DNA of 64,000 nt from Chloroflexota bacterium. GTDB lineage: Bacteria > Chloroflexota > Anaerolineae > Anaerolineales > Villigracilaceae. How positions within the stretch are numbered: position 1 is the first letter of the stretch; the number at the start of each line of letters is the position of its first letter. Shown here one piece after another: positions 32,180 to 41,377 of the stretch. The position numbers were made by a program, and so were the translations under genes. Where the stretch lies: positions 47,918 through 111,917 of the forward strand of contig JACAEM010000009.1 in assembly GCA_013388855.1 (NCBI GenBank), read 5' to 3'. Below the pieces are notes generated by a model that made no database searches, had not been told where the DNA came from, and saw only the letters and a program-made list of their open reading frames with translations.

Positions 32180-33577
32180 TCAACGTCCGAGATGCTCGAA
32201 CATGGCGGGCAGGTTGAATAAAAAGAATTGGATCGTTTGCGGGAACACGCCCAGGAGGAACAACCCGATCACACCCAGCCCGAGCATGAGCATCTGCATC
32301 AGACTTTCGCGCGGCTCCCAGCTTGTATACTCCTCCGCCATGCTGACCACCGCCAGCGACCGAAATGCGCTGATCAACAAGCCGACGATACCAACCCCCA
32401 TCCACAAGGCGGCGGTAAGAGAGGCGCGTGACAATCCCTCCCATAATGCCAGTTTCGCTGGAAAACCTGCCAGCAATGGAAAGGCGGCTGTGGATAAGGT
32501 TGCCAGCAGGATGCCTGTCGCTGCAAACGGAGCAATGCGCAGGATGCCGCGACTTTCCCTGAAGCGCATGGTTTCCGTGTGTTCCTTGATGATCGTTAAC
32601 GAGAGAGACCAGACTGCCAGACTCAGCGCGCGCGCCGGGATCAACAGAAACAGGATGGGGATGCCCAGCCGTGAATCCAGACTGAGGGCGAGGATGGCAA
32701 ACCCAGTCTCGGCGATGACGCCGTATGCCATGATCCGCCCGAGGTGACGTTGAAATGCCGCGAACAATCCGCCTGTGACGATCATCAGCAATCCTGCCGA
32801 GCGGAGCGCGACAATCAATTGCGGCGAAGAGCGGAGCCATGAATAGTGGTCGATGAACCCTGCGCCGAAGATGATCGTAATCGTTGGCAGAAGCCACAGT
32901 AGAAAGCCTGCGATGAATGGAGGACTCTCCTCCATGAGCATGGGCACCCAATTGTACAGGGGGAAGATGGCAAGCAAGAACGCGAATCCCAAACCAAGCA
33001 TAGTGGCGGATTGCGCGGCGAGCGCCAGGTCTCCGGGGCTTGCCTCCACACCGACGAGGAGCCACCCTGCCAGCAGGATGAACGGCATTGCCAGAGTCTG
33101 GTAAATGAGAAAACGAATCACGCCTCTGCCGGGCGGAGAATAGAGGCTGGTCAGAAGCGGAATGGAAAGAAGCACCGCCATTTCGATGAAGAGCGCCGCA
33201 AACAGGAATGGCTGCACTGCAATGGACGCGACCATCAGTGCTGTGATTATCAATCCCAATGGTACGATGCGCGGCGCGGTCTTCGACGCTTCCGCGCCAA
33301 AGAACCAGAGCGACGCGGCGCCATAGATCAGCGCCAACAGGGGACCCTCGGTTGGTTGGATGATAAGCGCCCGCCCGAGGACTGACAGGGTTGAATCGAT
33401 CTTGAGCGACAGCGGTCCGATAAGCATGGCGACTTCGATGGGAACGAATTGCGCGATCAACGCCAGCGCCACCGCCAGCCCGCCGCCTAGAATGCTCAAG
33501 GCGCGTTGATTCCTAAGCGGCAACAGTAGAATCGCGAACGCGGCTGGAAAGACGATCCAAATAATCGGCGCGTTCAT
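32180..33577 (-). CDS. Proton-translocating NuoN/MrpD-like membrane subunit
   Basis: 465 aa with about 13-14 membrane helices. It contains a proton_antipo_M-type core: SATMLGLGFAFLLAIFPLYNWVPMLMEESPPFIAGFLLWLLP, then RIMAYGVIAETGFAILALS and FPLLAGFPAKLALWEGL. Lys and Glu residues lie within helices as in NADH dehydrogenase antiporter-like subunits. It overlaps the next gene upstream by 4 bp and is last of a three-gene membrane set. Confidence 0.85.
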   Translation of the reverse strand: MNAPIIWIVFPAAFAILLLPLRNQRALSILGGGLAVALALIAQFVPIEVAMLIGPLSLKIDSTLSVLGRALIIQPTEGPLLALIYGAASLWFFGAEASKTAPRIVPLGLIITALMVASIAVQPFLFAALFIEMAVLLSIPLLTSLYSPPGRGVIRFLIYQTLAMPFILLAGWLLVGVEASPGDLALAAQSATMLGLGFAFLLAIFPLYNWVPMLMEESPPFIAGFLLWLLPTITIIFGAGFIDHYSWLRSSPQLIVALRSAGLLMIVTGGLFAAFQRHLGRIMAYGVIAETGFAILALSLDSRLGIPILFLLIPARALSLAVWSLSLTIIKEHTETMRFRESRGILRIAPFAATGILLATLSTAAFPLLAGFPAKLALWEGLSRASLTAALWMGVGIVGLLISAFRSLAVVSMAEEYTSWEPRESLMQMLMLGLGVIGLFLLGVFPQTIQFFLFNLPAMFEHLGR

Positions 33578-34182
33578 ACAGACTCAGTTTCTTCCGTTTC
33601 TTCGGCATTTGCGGCAAGCATGAGGTATGCTCCCACCAGCGCCAGCCCGAGAATGATTGTTGCCAGCAGCGCGGTAACCAGCACCGAACCCTCCACCGCG
33701 GCATACAGAATCTCAAAACCGGAAAGAATGGTCATCAAGCTGATGGTCACGCGCAGGATGTTGGCAGTCAGACCGAGATGGAGCAGTCCCATCCCGATCA
33801 GCAATAGACTTCCTGTGGTGACCGCGGTCCCCGCATCCGCCATCATGAGGTTGACGCGAGGCGCGGCTCCCGCCACAATGATGCCCACCATGCCCGCCGC
33901 GAAAAGCCGGAACGAAATCCCGCGGGGCCAGTTGTTTTCCTCATCGATGTCGGGAGTGGACAGACTGGAGCGGGTCATTCCCAGAGTCGCCGCAGACATC
34001 CAGCCGGAGACCACTTTTACTGAAGCCATGCCCAAAGGCATATGAGACAGGCAGAGGGTGAACATGGCAACGTATTGGACCGCGAGCAGGATGATGCTCG
34101 AACGCCAGTCGCGCGCGAGGAGCAGTCCCACCGATGTGATGACAATGACAACGACCGCGACCCACGAAAAAGTCAACATCAT
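33574..34182 (-). CDS. Small NuoK/HyfE-like membrane protein
   Basis: 202 aa, about seven helices. GMGLLHLGLTANILRVTISLMTILSGFEILY resembles the NuoK/MnhC core, in which acidic residues in helices carry protons, extended by further helices at the N-terminus as in hydrogenase-4 subunit E. The ATG at 34182 lies 2 bp after the upstream stop and is preferred to a longer form reading into it. Confidence 0.7.
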   Translation of the reverse strand: MMLTFSWVAVVVIVITSVGLLLARDWRSSIILLAVQYVAMFTLCLSHMPLGMASVKVVSGWMSAATLGMTRSSLSTPDIDEENNWPRGISFRLFAAGMVGIIVAGAAPRVNLMMADAGTAVTTGSLLLIGMGLLHLGLTANILRVTISLMTILSGFEILYAAVEGSVLVTALLATIILGLALVGAYLMLAANAEETEETESV

Positions 34183-34184
34183 AG

Positions 34185-35747
34185 TCAGGGGGCCCTTTGT
34201 GTAAAGAAGGAGATGAACAATGCCAGAAAAAGCAGAGTCCACATGATACCGCTTTCGCCTTCGAGTACATTCGTAAAAAGATCACTCAATCGTCCCAATT
34301 GACGGTATAGCCCCCACAGTACTTGGTAGCCCCAATCGAGCCAGGAGGGACTCATGGGGCGTACCCAATGGGCGCGGACCGGGTTCAGGATGCGCAAGCG
34401 CGGGGTGAGCCAGAGCAGCCCCAGGCTGAGAAGCGAAGCGATGATTCCCCAGACCCAGGTGCCGACTTGAAGCGCGCCATCCCAGCCGAAGAATCCGAGC
34501 AGGAGTCCAGTCAACAACAGAAAAATGATTCCAATGGGGTATACATTCCTGCCCCAGATGGGTTGGTCTTCGTTGCTTTGCCGGGTCGTGATTCGCTGGG
34601 CATGGCGGATGAAACCGGCCAACAACATGGCTTGGCTGACCACAAGGAAGGGGATGGCATACCAAGCATTCCCGCCGGTTGTGTTCCAGCCGGTCGCAGT
34701 GACTGTGAGCGGAAGAGCGGAGAGGATGAGCGCGCCGATCAGGGTGAGCCGTGCCAACCACCGCACCGGCTCGGACGACAGGAACAACATGCCGCCTGCC
34801 AACAGGAGCGCGCATCCCCATGCCGCCGCCCCGACCGGATTCCCGCGCAATGCTGCTGCGACAGCCAGCGACCCCATGCCGATCAACCAGTAAGGACGAC
34901 CGTTCAACTCGTCCGGCGCGCGCAGCCACATCCACCCGCCGTAGAGGGCGGCAAAGGAGACAAACAGCAATAGGTAGGGCATGAGCGGTGAATCGATGTT
35001 TCCCGTTGGGATGCGGGTCAGCAGGATCAGGCTGGTGGCGGCGGAGATCATACGCAAGCCGGTGCCAAAGCCGCGTCGCAGCGAGGATTCGCTCGGGTAA
35101 GGCAGGTGAAGCGGGAACACGCCGAGGCGCAGGGCGGAGGCGAGCACGAGGAATAGACCCGCCTGCGGAGGCGCAGATTGAAACTCAAACGAGGTCCCGC
35201 TTGCGGCGCTGACCATGTTCGCCCACAACAGGATCAATGTGCCGGAAACGCGCGAAGCGAATGCAATCACCACTCGCTCGCTCAATTTCGGGTCATCCAC
35301 AAATCTTAATTGAATGACCAATTCGGCAATGTCGATGGACGCCCAGATCAACACCAGTGTGAAAGGGTTATCGGCGACCGATGCCAGCACTCCCAGGGAA
35401 GCAAGTGTCAATATGCTTGCCCAGTTCATGGGGCTGGGGAAGTTACTCCGCACCACAGCCGTGATGACGATGGCGAGGCATAACGTGATCAAACTCAACG
35501 AGAACGCCCAACCGATACCATCCGCGAGGAAAGTGGGCGCTTGCAGGAAAAGCCATGCAGGCTGCCAGGCGGGCAATTGCAGGGAGGTTGGCATGAATGC
35601 CTGCCACACGAACACACTGATCCACGCCAGCAGCCCGCCCACCGCGGCAACCAGCCAGGCATAGCGAAAACCCGGATACAGGATGCGAAGAATGAGTAAC
35701 GTGAATGCCGTGAGGGACAGGAGCGCAACCGTGATGAGAATGAACAT
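34185..35747 (-). CDS. NuoL/M-like antiporter-type membrane subunit
   Basis: 520 aa with about 14 helices. WASIDIAELVIQLRFVDD and SALRLGVFPLHLPYPSESSLRRG match the proton_antipo_M region, though several usual Lys/Glu positions are not obvious. It is the first gene of the three-gene set. TAAAAT lies nine bases before its ATG, divergent from the DUF3048 promoter. No NADH- or quinone-binding subunits are nearby. Confidence 0.78.
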   Translation of the reverse strand: MFILITVALLSLTAFTLLILRILYPGFRYAWLVAAVGGLLAWISVFVWQAFMPTSLQLPAWQPAWLFLQAPTFLADGIGWAFSLSLITLCLAIVITAVVRSNFPSPMNWASILTLASLGVLASVADNPFTLVLIWASIDIAELVIQLRFVDDPKLSERVVIAFASRVSGTLILLWANMVSAASGTSFEFQSAPPQAGLFLVLASALRLGVFPLHLPYPSESSLRRGFGTGLRMISAATSLILLTRIPTGNIDSPLMPYLLLFVSFAALYGGWMWLRAPDELNGRPYWLIGMGSLAVAAALRGNPVGAAAWGCALLLAGGMLFLSSEPVRWLARLTLIGALILSALPLTVTATGWNTTGGNAWYAIPFLVVSQAMLLAGFIRHAQRITTRQSNEDQPIWGRNVYPIGIIFLLLTGLLLGFFGWDGALQVGTWVWGIIASLLSLGLLWLTPRLRILNPVRAHWVRPMSPSWLDWGYQVLWGLYRQLGRLSDLFTNVLEGESGIMWTLLFLALFISFFTQRAP

Positions 35748-35769
35748 GCAACGGCAATTTTATCAGGAT

Positions 35770-35797
35770 TTGCATGTCCCTCTGTTTGTTGTACAAT
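35770..35797 (+). promoter_or_regulatory. Promoter of the DUF3048 gene
   Basis: TTGCAT (35770-35775) and TACAAT (35792-35797) with a 16-bp spacer. The ATG at 35805 lies seven bases after the -10, so the mRNA is probably leaderless. Confidence 0.55.
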
Positions 35798-35804
35798 CAT
35801 GCCC

Positions 35805-37067
35805 ATGCGTTTTGCATTGTCGAATATTGTATTGGTCGCGGCGTTGGTACTTTCCGCGTGTACGGTCGAACCAAATCAGGTCTCTGCCAACGGAATTCCT
35901 TCCCCGACGCCCTTCCAGCCGCTGACGGAAAACGCCTCCGACTCCCCTTATTCTGCCGCGGCGCCCACTCCCCTCCACCTCCCAACCCTGACCCCTCTCC
36001 CGCCTACGTTGACGCCGGTTGTCATCCAGCCTGAATTGATCCCGCCGGGAATCACCCTCCCACAATTCGTCCTGCCGACGGAATTGAACCCGTTGACCGG
36101 TCTTCCCCCGGATGACCCGTCCCTGTTGGAGCGTCATCCCGTCGCAGTAAAGATCGCCAACTATCCGCGCTACATCCGCCCGCAATCAGGCTTGACTCTT
36201 GCCGACCATGTGTACGAGTACTACATCGAGGATGGGCTGACGCGCTTCGTGGGTGTGTTCTATTCGAACAATTCCGAGTGGGTGGGACCCGTCCGTTCGG
36301 GCAGGTATTTCGATGAGAACATCCAGCGCATGTATCACGCCTATCTGGTCTTCAAGTTTGCGGATAAACGCGTGCAATCCTATTTCAACACTACGGATTT
36401 TGCCGAGTATCTGGTAACGCCGACCATAGGCAGTTGCCCGCCGTTCCGCAAGATGGAGATGCGGAGGAACATTGAAGACTACAACAACGAGTATTTCAAC
36501 CTCTCCGCCTGGGGGGATTGTGTTGCGCGCGATGGTCTCGACAATAAACGCCCTTCCATCCGCAATGGTTTTTTCAGTGAGATACCCCCGAACCCCGATC
36601 TGCTTGGCCTGCAGGTCTTCACCTATTACTCTGTTGATTCATACAACTATTGGGTCTATCGCCCAGACATTAACCAGTACATCCGCTACCAGGAACGGGA
36701 TGATATGCGGGACGGCAAGGGTGAGACCTTCGACCTGCTCATGGATAACGTCACCGCCACTCCAGTCCATGCCTCAAACGTGGTTTTCATCCTTGCCTAT
36801 CATACCTTTGCCAATTCGTTTGATGCCGATGATGAGGTCTATCACATCGACCTGACCGGTTCCGGCGAAGCCTATGTTTTTCGTGATGGTGTCGGCATCG
36901 TCGCACAGTGGTACCGCACGAATAGGGATCAGCCGCTTCTCTTGACCACGCCCGCCGGGACACCCATCGACATGCGTCCGGGTATCACCTTCTTCGAGGT
37001 GATCGGCGAAAATTCCTACGTGGATCAGGGTGACGGCATTTGGAACTTCCACCACGAAACACCCTGA
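35805..37067 (+). CDS. DUF3048 domain lipoprotein (YerB-like)
   Basis: 420 aa. A lipoprotein signal (VLSAC) is followed by a Pro/Thr linker (~residues 25-75), then DUF3048: NPLTGLPPDDPSLLERHPVAVKIANYPRYIRPQSGLTLADHVYEYYIEDGLTRFVGVF and GPVRSGRYFD. The C-terminal half carries the DUF3048_C region with WYRTN and TPAGTPIDMRPGITFFEVI. The family is extracytoplasmic and uncharacterised, perhaps cell-wall linked. The second ATG (35805) is chosen because the first (35799) would lie upstream of the expected transcription start. Confidence 0.9.
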   Translation: MRFALSNIVLVAALVLSACTVEPNQVSANGIPSPTPFQPLTENASDSPYSAAAPTPLHLPTLTPLPPTLTPVVIQPELIPPGITLPQFVLPTELNPLTGLPPDDPSLLERHPVAVKIANYPRYIRPQSGLTLADHVYEYYIEDGLTRFVGVFYSNNSEWVGPVRSGRYFDENIQRMYHAYLVFKFADKRVQSYFNTTDFAEYLVTPTIGSCPPFRKMEMRRNIEDYNNEYFNLSAWGDCVARDGLDNKRPSIRNGFFSEIPPNPDLLGLQVFTYYSVDSYNYWVYRPDINQYIRYQERDDMRDGKGETFDLLMDNVTATPVHASNVVFILAYHTFANSFDADDEVYHIDLTGSGEAYVFRDGVGIVAQWYRTNRDQPLLLTTPAGTPIDMRPGITFFEVIGENSYVDQGDGIWNFHHETP

Positions 37068-37098
37068 GTTGGGATAAAATACCTCTTATCGAGGCAAT

Positions 37099-37623
37099 AT
37101 GACATTCGACCCCGCCTTCGTGAGCAATCTCCTGCTGGTGTTGACCGGTTTCGGCGGCGCCTTCCTTGCCGCCTTGTGGATCGCGCTTGTCATCTGGACG
37201 TACCGTGACATTCGCACACGCGCGCGTGATCCGCTGGTGCAAACGCTTGCCACCCTGCTGGTGGCAGTGTTGAGCCTGCCGGGTGTGCTGGTCTACCTCA
37301 TTCTCCGTCCGCAGCGGACGCTGGAGGAAGAGTATCAAAAAACCCTTGAAGAGGAGTCTCTGCTCCAGGCGCTCGAAGATCTGCCCCTCTGTCCCGGTTG
37401 TGAGCGCCGCGTCAAAGATGATTGGCAGGTTTGCCCGAATTGTCACACCAAGTTGAAGAAGACCTGCGAGAACTGCAACAGATTGATGGAACTGCCGTGG
37501 AATATCTGCCCGTATTGCGGCACCACTGTAGCCGGTATGCGTACCGGGGAAGGCACCAGCGTGGATGAAGCCTTGCGCGGGCTGAAACTCAACGACGAAC
37601 CGGGGGAAGTGAAGATCGAGTGA
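37099..37623 (+). CDS. Two-helix membrane protein with double zinc ribbon
   Basis: 174 aa. Two membrane spans (residues ~8-33 and ~46-68) precede a cytoplasmic coiled stretch and two zinc-ribbon halves: CPGC...CPNC (around 103-120) and CENC...CPYC (around 126-142). A GAGG site lies before the ATG. The architecture is common in Chloroflexota and Firmicutes; no function is known. Confidence 0.85.
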   Translation: MTFDPAFVSNLLLVLTGFGGAFLAALWIALVIWTYRDIRTRARDPLVQTLATLLVAVLSLPGVLVYLILRPQRTLEEEYQKTLEEESLLQALEDLPLCPGCERRVKDDWQVCPNCHTKLKKTCENCNRLMELPWNICPYCGTTVAGMRTGEGTSVDEALRGLKLNDEPGEVKIE

Positions 37624-37631
37624 GAGCAAAG

Positions 37632-37662
37632 GTGACGACAGATGTCGTCACTATTTTTATTT
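37632..37662 (+). terminator. Hairpin terminator
   Basis: GTGACGACA (37632-37640) and TGTCGTCAC (37643-37651), followed by TATTTTTATTT. It separates the zinc-ribbon gene from the menC-like gene. Confidence 0.65.
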
Positions 37663-37674
37663 CAAGGAAGAACC

Positions 37675-38778
37675 ATGAAAATCGAAGCCATCACCCTCCA
37701 CCACATCTCCATGCCCCTCGTTGCCCCGTTCGAGACATCCTTCGGGCGTGAAACCGACCGTAAATGTGTGCTCATCGTGTTGCAGTCTGAAGGTCTTACC
37801 GGCTATGGCGAGTGCGTTGCCACCCGTGACCCCGGCTATAACTATGAGACGACCGGTACTGCGATGCACATTCTCAAAGACTTCGTCGCGCCGTTGCTTC
37901 TTGGTCAGGATGTCCGAGACGCCGAGGACTTCCAAAGGCGAGTCGAAGGGATTCGTGGTCACCACCTCGCCAAAGCGGGCGTCGAAATGGCGCTCTGGGA
38001 CTTGCTCGGTAAACGGGACGGGAAGTCGCTCAAGGAGATGTTCGGGGGGGCGCGGGATAAGGTCGAAGTGGGCGTTTCGATTGGGATTCAGGAATCCGCC
38101 TCAGCGTTGGTGCGAACCGTCGCGTCCTATCTGGAGCAGGGCTATCGCCGCGTCAAGATTAAGATCAAGCCGGGGCGCGAAGTCGATGAAACAGCCGCTG
38201 TCCGAAAGGCTTATCCTGACCTGCGCCTGCAAGTGGATGCTAATTCGGCGTACACGCTGGAAACCGCGGATGTGTTGAGAGCTATCGATGATCTCGATCT
38301 CCTGCTCATCGAACAACCGCTTTTCGAGGACGACATTTGGGATCATCGTAAACTGCAGGCTGAATTCAGGACGCCCATCTGCCTCGATGAAAGCGTGATC
38401 ACACCGCGTCATGCGCGTTATGCCCTGGAGATGGAAGCCTGCAAGATCATCAATATCAAGCCCGCGCGCGTGGGCGGATTGAGTCAAGGCATTGCCATCC
38501 ACGATTACTGCCGCGAGCGGAATGTACCCGTCTGGTGCGGGGGGATGCTGGAGACCGGCGTGGGGCGCGCCTCGAATCTGGCGCTCGCCTCGCTCCCAGG
38601 GTTTATCTTGCCAGGCGATATTTCCGCCTCGGACCGCTACTACACGCGCGATATCACCAACGAACATTTCATCCTCAACGATGACAGCACCATCACCGTC
38701 CCAACTGCTCCTGGTCTGGGTGTGACCATTGACGAGACCGCCCTCGAACAGTTCACCCTGGCAAAGATAAGACTTTGA
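37675..38778 (+). CDS. o-Succinylbenzoate synthase / N-acylamino-acid racemase family enzyme
   Basis: 367 aa, enolase superfamily. The proton-shuttle Lys are in VKIKIKPG and INIKPARVGG, and the metal ligands are in DANSAY, EQPL and CLDES, all intact. The sequence class is the MenC type-2/NSAR group, in which the same protein can make o-succinylbenzoate for menaquinone or racemise N-succinyl amino acids. No other men gene is in the window, so the in vivo role is open. AAGGAAG precedes ATG 37675. Confidence 0.88.
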   Translation: MKIEAITLHHISMPLVAPFETSFGRETDRKCVLIVLQSEGLTGYGECVATRDPGYNYETTGTAMHILKDFVAPLLLGQDVRDAEDFQRRVEGIRGHHLAKAGVEMALWDLLGKRDGKSLKEMFGGARDKVEVGVSIGIQESASALVRTVASYLEQGYRRVKIKIKPGREVDETAAVRKAYPDLRLQVDANSAYTLETADVLRAIDDLDLLLIEQPLFEDDIWDHRKLQAEFRTPICLDESVITPRHARYALEMEACKIINIKPARVGGLSQGIAIHDYCRERNVPVWCGGMLETGVGRASNLALASLPGFILPGDISASDRYYTRDITNEHFILNDDSTITVPTAPGLGVTIDETALEQFTLAKIRL

Positions 38779-38823
38779 TGTAGTCACTTTTCGCCTTTGT
38801 AATGATGCGGCAGGAGGGAAGTG

Positions 38824-38829
38824 TATAAT
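38824..38829 (+). promoter_or_regulatory. -10 box of the CapA-like gene
   Basis: TATAAT (38824-38829) lies eight bases before ATG 38838 with no Shine-Dalgarno sequence, suggesting a leaderless transcript. Confidence 0.45.
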
Positions 38830-38837
38830 CAAGTGTG

Positions 38838-40607
38838 ATGTTTTTCAAACGCTTCCTGCATTTCCTTGCGATCTTGATCATCGTCTGTGTGTTCATATCC
38901 GCTTGTGCGCCTCGAGCAAAAGTTGTTCCAACGATTCCACCGGCGACCTCAACGGCCCAAATTAATAAGCCGCCGATCGCTGTTGTCACTGTCACCCCCT
39001 CGTTGACCGAGGTACATATCGGTGAGGCGGTCCCATCCTTTCTGCGTGAACAGGCGGCTGCATGGGAGATCCCTGCGAATTCATATTTGAGTTTTGATGT
39101 TTCGACTTCACCGTTCACCGGGGAGGAGACGCATTTGCAATGGGTCTACGCCCTTGTCGCTCCTTTCCCGACCATCCTCGATGGTGTAACCTCCGATGAA
39201 TTGAAATCCGCATGGCGAGATGGAACGCCCCCCGCGGCATTCGATGGGAAACCGCTCCTGATGGATGAATCCACACTCGCCGCGTTCACTGCCTTGTGGG
39301 GCGAACCTGCCTCCGGCTTTGTGCGAAGCGTCCCTGCCGGTGAATTGCTCGATACTGCATGGATGGAACTTCCCTCGTGGGCGATTATCCCGTTTGAGTC
39401 CCTTCAACCCAAATGGAAGGTTCTCACCGTAGATGGGCAATCTCCTATTCGCAAAGGATTTGACCTCTCCTCTTATACGCTGGTTGTCCCATTTTCGCTT
39501 CGGACTTCAAGTGACCTTCCCCCTTCATCCTTCGTCGTTCCTCTTTCCAATTACGATCCCTCCAAAATGACCACCATCATTATGACGGGCGTCACGGCAC
39601 TGGTGCGCGCCACCGCCTTGACGATGGAACTTAAGGGAGTCGCCTACCCCGGCGAGAGAATCCGCGACGTGATGCTCGAAGCCGACATTGCCCACATCAG
39701 CAACGAGATACCCTTTTTCACGGGCTGTCCGTACCCCAAACCGGATCAGGCAGCGCTTGTCTTTTGCAGCGACCCGAAGTACATCGAACTGTTCACCGAT
39801 ATTGGCGCCGACGTAATTGAATTGACGGGCAACCATTTCGCTGACCGCGGCGCGCAAGGCATGATCGAGACCATCGAAATTTACAAGGCGAATAAGCTCC
39901 CGTATTTCGGCGGTGGCATCGACCGGGAGGATTCCATCAAGCCGGCGCTTTTTGAGAGCAACGGTAACAAGATCGCCTTCATCGGTTGCAACCGGCCGGA
40001 TACCGGTAAATTCCCCACTGCCACAGCAGACCGCCCCGGCGCCGCTCCGTGTGATTTCACGTATCTCAAGGAGAAGATCGCCCAACTGAAAGCGGATGGC
40101 TACATCGTCATTTCCACATTCCAATGGAACGAGAGTTACGATTTCAAGCCAAACATTTTGCAGGTGCAGGACTTTCGTTTGATGGTGGATGCGGGCGCGG
40201 ACATCGTCAGCGGCAGTCAGGCGCATTACGCCCAATCGATGGAGTTCTACAACAATTCATTTATCCATTACGGGTTGGGCAACCTGTTCTTCGACCAGAT
40301 GGGCGACCAAAGCTGGATGCCGAAGGACATCCGCCGCGAGTTTCTCGACCGCTATGTCATCTACGATGGACGCCTCATCGGCATTGAACTGCTCACTGCC
40401 ATGCTCGAAGATTACGCCCGTCCGCGTTGGATGACCGGACAAGAGCGCGCCAATTTCTTGCAGGATTATTTCTACTACAGCGGATGGCTTCCCTTCCAGC
40501 CGACGCCCGAACCGACCATTACACCCACACTCACCCCGTTACCCATCCCGCCTCTCGCCGGGACGCCGGAATGGATCCCGTCAAACACGCCAGGCCCCAG
40601 CCCATAG
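38838..40607 (+). CDS. CapA-family metallophosphatase-like lipoprotein
   Basis: 589 aa. A signal with lipobox (FISAC) is followed by a ~190-residue N-terminal region of unclear fold, then the PGA_cap/CapA domain: IMTGVTALVRATA, the metal-binding-like DIAHISNEI, ELTGNHFADRGAQGMIETIE, FIGCNRPD and VSGSQAHYAQSMEFYNNSFIHYGLGNLFFDQ. The C-terminus is a Pro/Thr tail. Family members include poly-gamma-glutamate capsule genes, but many are hydrolases of unknown substrate. The first motif here has replaced the typical GD. Confidence 0.85.
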   Translation: MFFKRFLHFLAILIIVCVFISACAPRAKVVPTIPPATSTAQINKPPIAVVTVTPSLTEVHIGEAVPSFLREQAAAWEIPANSYLSFDVSTSPFTGEETHLQWVYALVAPFPTILDGVTSDELKSAWRDGTPPAAFDGKPLLMDESTLAAFTALWGEPASGFVRSVPAGELLDTAWMELPSWAIIPFESLQPKWKVLTVDGQSPIRKGFDLSSYTLVVPFSLRTSSDLPPSSFVVPLSNYDPSKMTTIIMTGVTALVRATALTMELKGVAYPGERIRDVMLEADIAHISNEIPFFTGCPYPKPDQAALVFCSDPKYIELFTDIGADVIELTGNHFADRGAQGMIETIEIYKANKLPYFGGGIDREDSIKPALFESNGNKIAFIGCNRPDTGKFPTATADRPGAAPCDFTYLKEKIAQLKADGYIVISTFQWNESYDFKPNILQVQDFRLMVDAGADIVSGSQAHYAQSMEFYNNSFIHYGLGNLFFDQMGDQSWMPKDIRREFLDRYVIYDGRLIGIELLTAMLEDYARPRWMTGQERANFLQDYFYYSGWLPFQPTPEPTITPTLTPLPIPPLAGTPEWIPSNTPGPSP

Positions 40608-40672
40608 TTGTTTTATGAATAGGCCCTAAAGGTTTCCAAGCCCTTCAGGGTCTTCAAAACAAGGAGACTCTC

Positions 40673-41308
40673 ATGACCATCTTCGATATTTCCCTGACCA
40701 TTTCGCCCACCCTGCCCACCTGGCCCGGCGACCCGGGCATTCAATTGGAATTGATTGAATCCATGGATAAGGGCGCGCAGGCGAATGTCACCCGTATCAG
40801 TGCGGGAGTGCATATTGGAACGCATGTCGACGCGCCGCACCACTTTCTCAACGATGGGCGCACCGTCGAGCAGTTGCCGCTCGATGTGTTGACCGGTCCC
40901 TGCTATGTGGTGCAGTTGCCGGATGGGGTGGAGGCGATCACGTCCGACGTACTCCAACGAACAGAGATCACGCCCGATATGAAGCGTATCCTGTTCGGCA
41001 CGCGTAATTCCCACTTATGGGCGAGAGGTGAGACAAGGTTCCAGACCGATTATGTCGCCATCACTGAAGATGGCGCGGAATGGCTGGTGGAACGCGGGGT
41101 CCAGCTTGTGGGCGTGGATTACCTGTCTGTGGCGCCGTATGAAGAATCGACACCGACACACGAGATTCTCCTCAAAGCCGGGATTGTACTGGTGGAGGGT
41201 TTGAATCTTTCGAAGGTGATGCGCGGTTTCTATGAGCTGTATTGTCTGCCGCTGAAGATCGCCGGCTCGGACGGCGCGCCTGCCCGTGCGATTCTGATTC
41301 AGCCATGA
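40673..41308 (+). CDS. Cyclase-family hydrolase (kynurenine formamidase-like)
   Basis: 211 aa. The metal motif HIGTHVDAPHHF and the downstream VGVDYLSVAPYEES and HEILLKAGIVLVEGLNLS are the cyclase/KynB signature. These enzymes hydrolyse amides such as N-formylkynurenine, or related cyclic amides. ACAAGGAG lies before the ATG. A partial hairpin (GGCCCT-AAAGG / CCTT-CAGGGTC, 40621-40656) precedes it. No tryptophan-degradation partners are near, so the substrate is uncertain. Confidence 0.88.
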   Translation: MTIFDISLTISPTLPTWPGDPGIQLELIESMDKGAQANVTRISAGVHIGTHVDAPHHFLNDGRTVEQLPLDVLTGPCYVVQLPDGVEAITSDVLQRTEITPDMKRILFGTRNSHLWARGETRFQTDYVAITEDGAEWLVERGVQLVGVDYLSVAPYEESTPTHEILLKAGIVLVEGLNLSKVMRGFYELYCLPLKIAGSDGAPARAILIQP

Positions 41309-41377
41309 TGTTACAACGGTGCAGATAGGAAAGCGGGGTAAGATTCCCGAAATGACTTTTCGGCAAATGGAGGAGGT

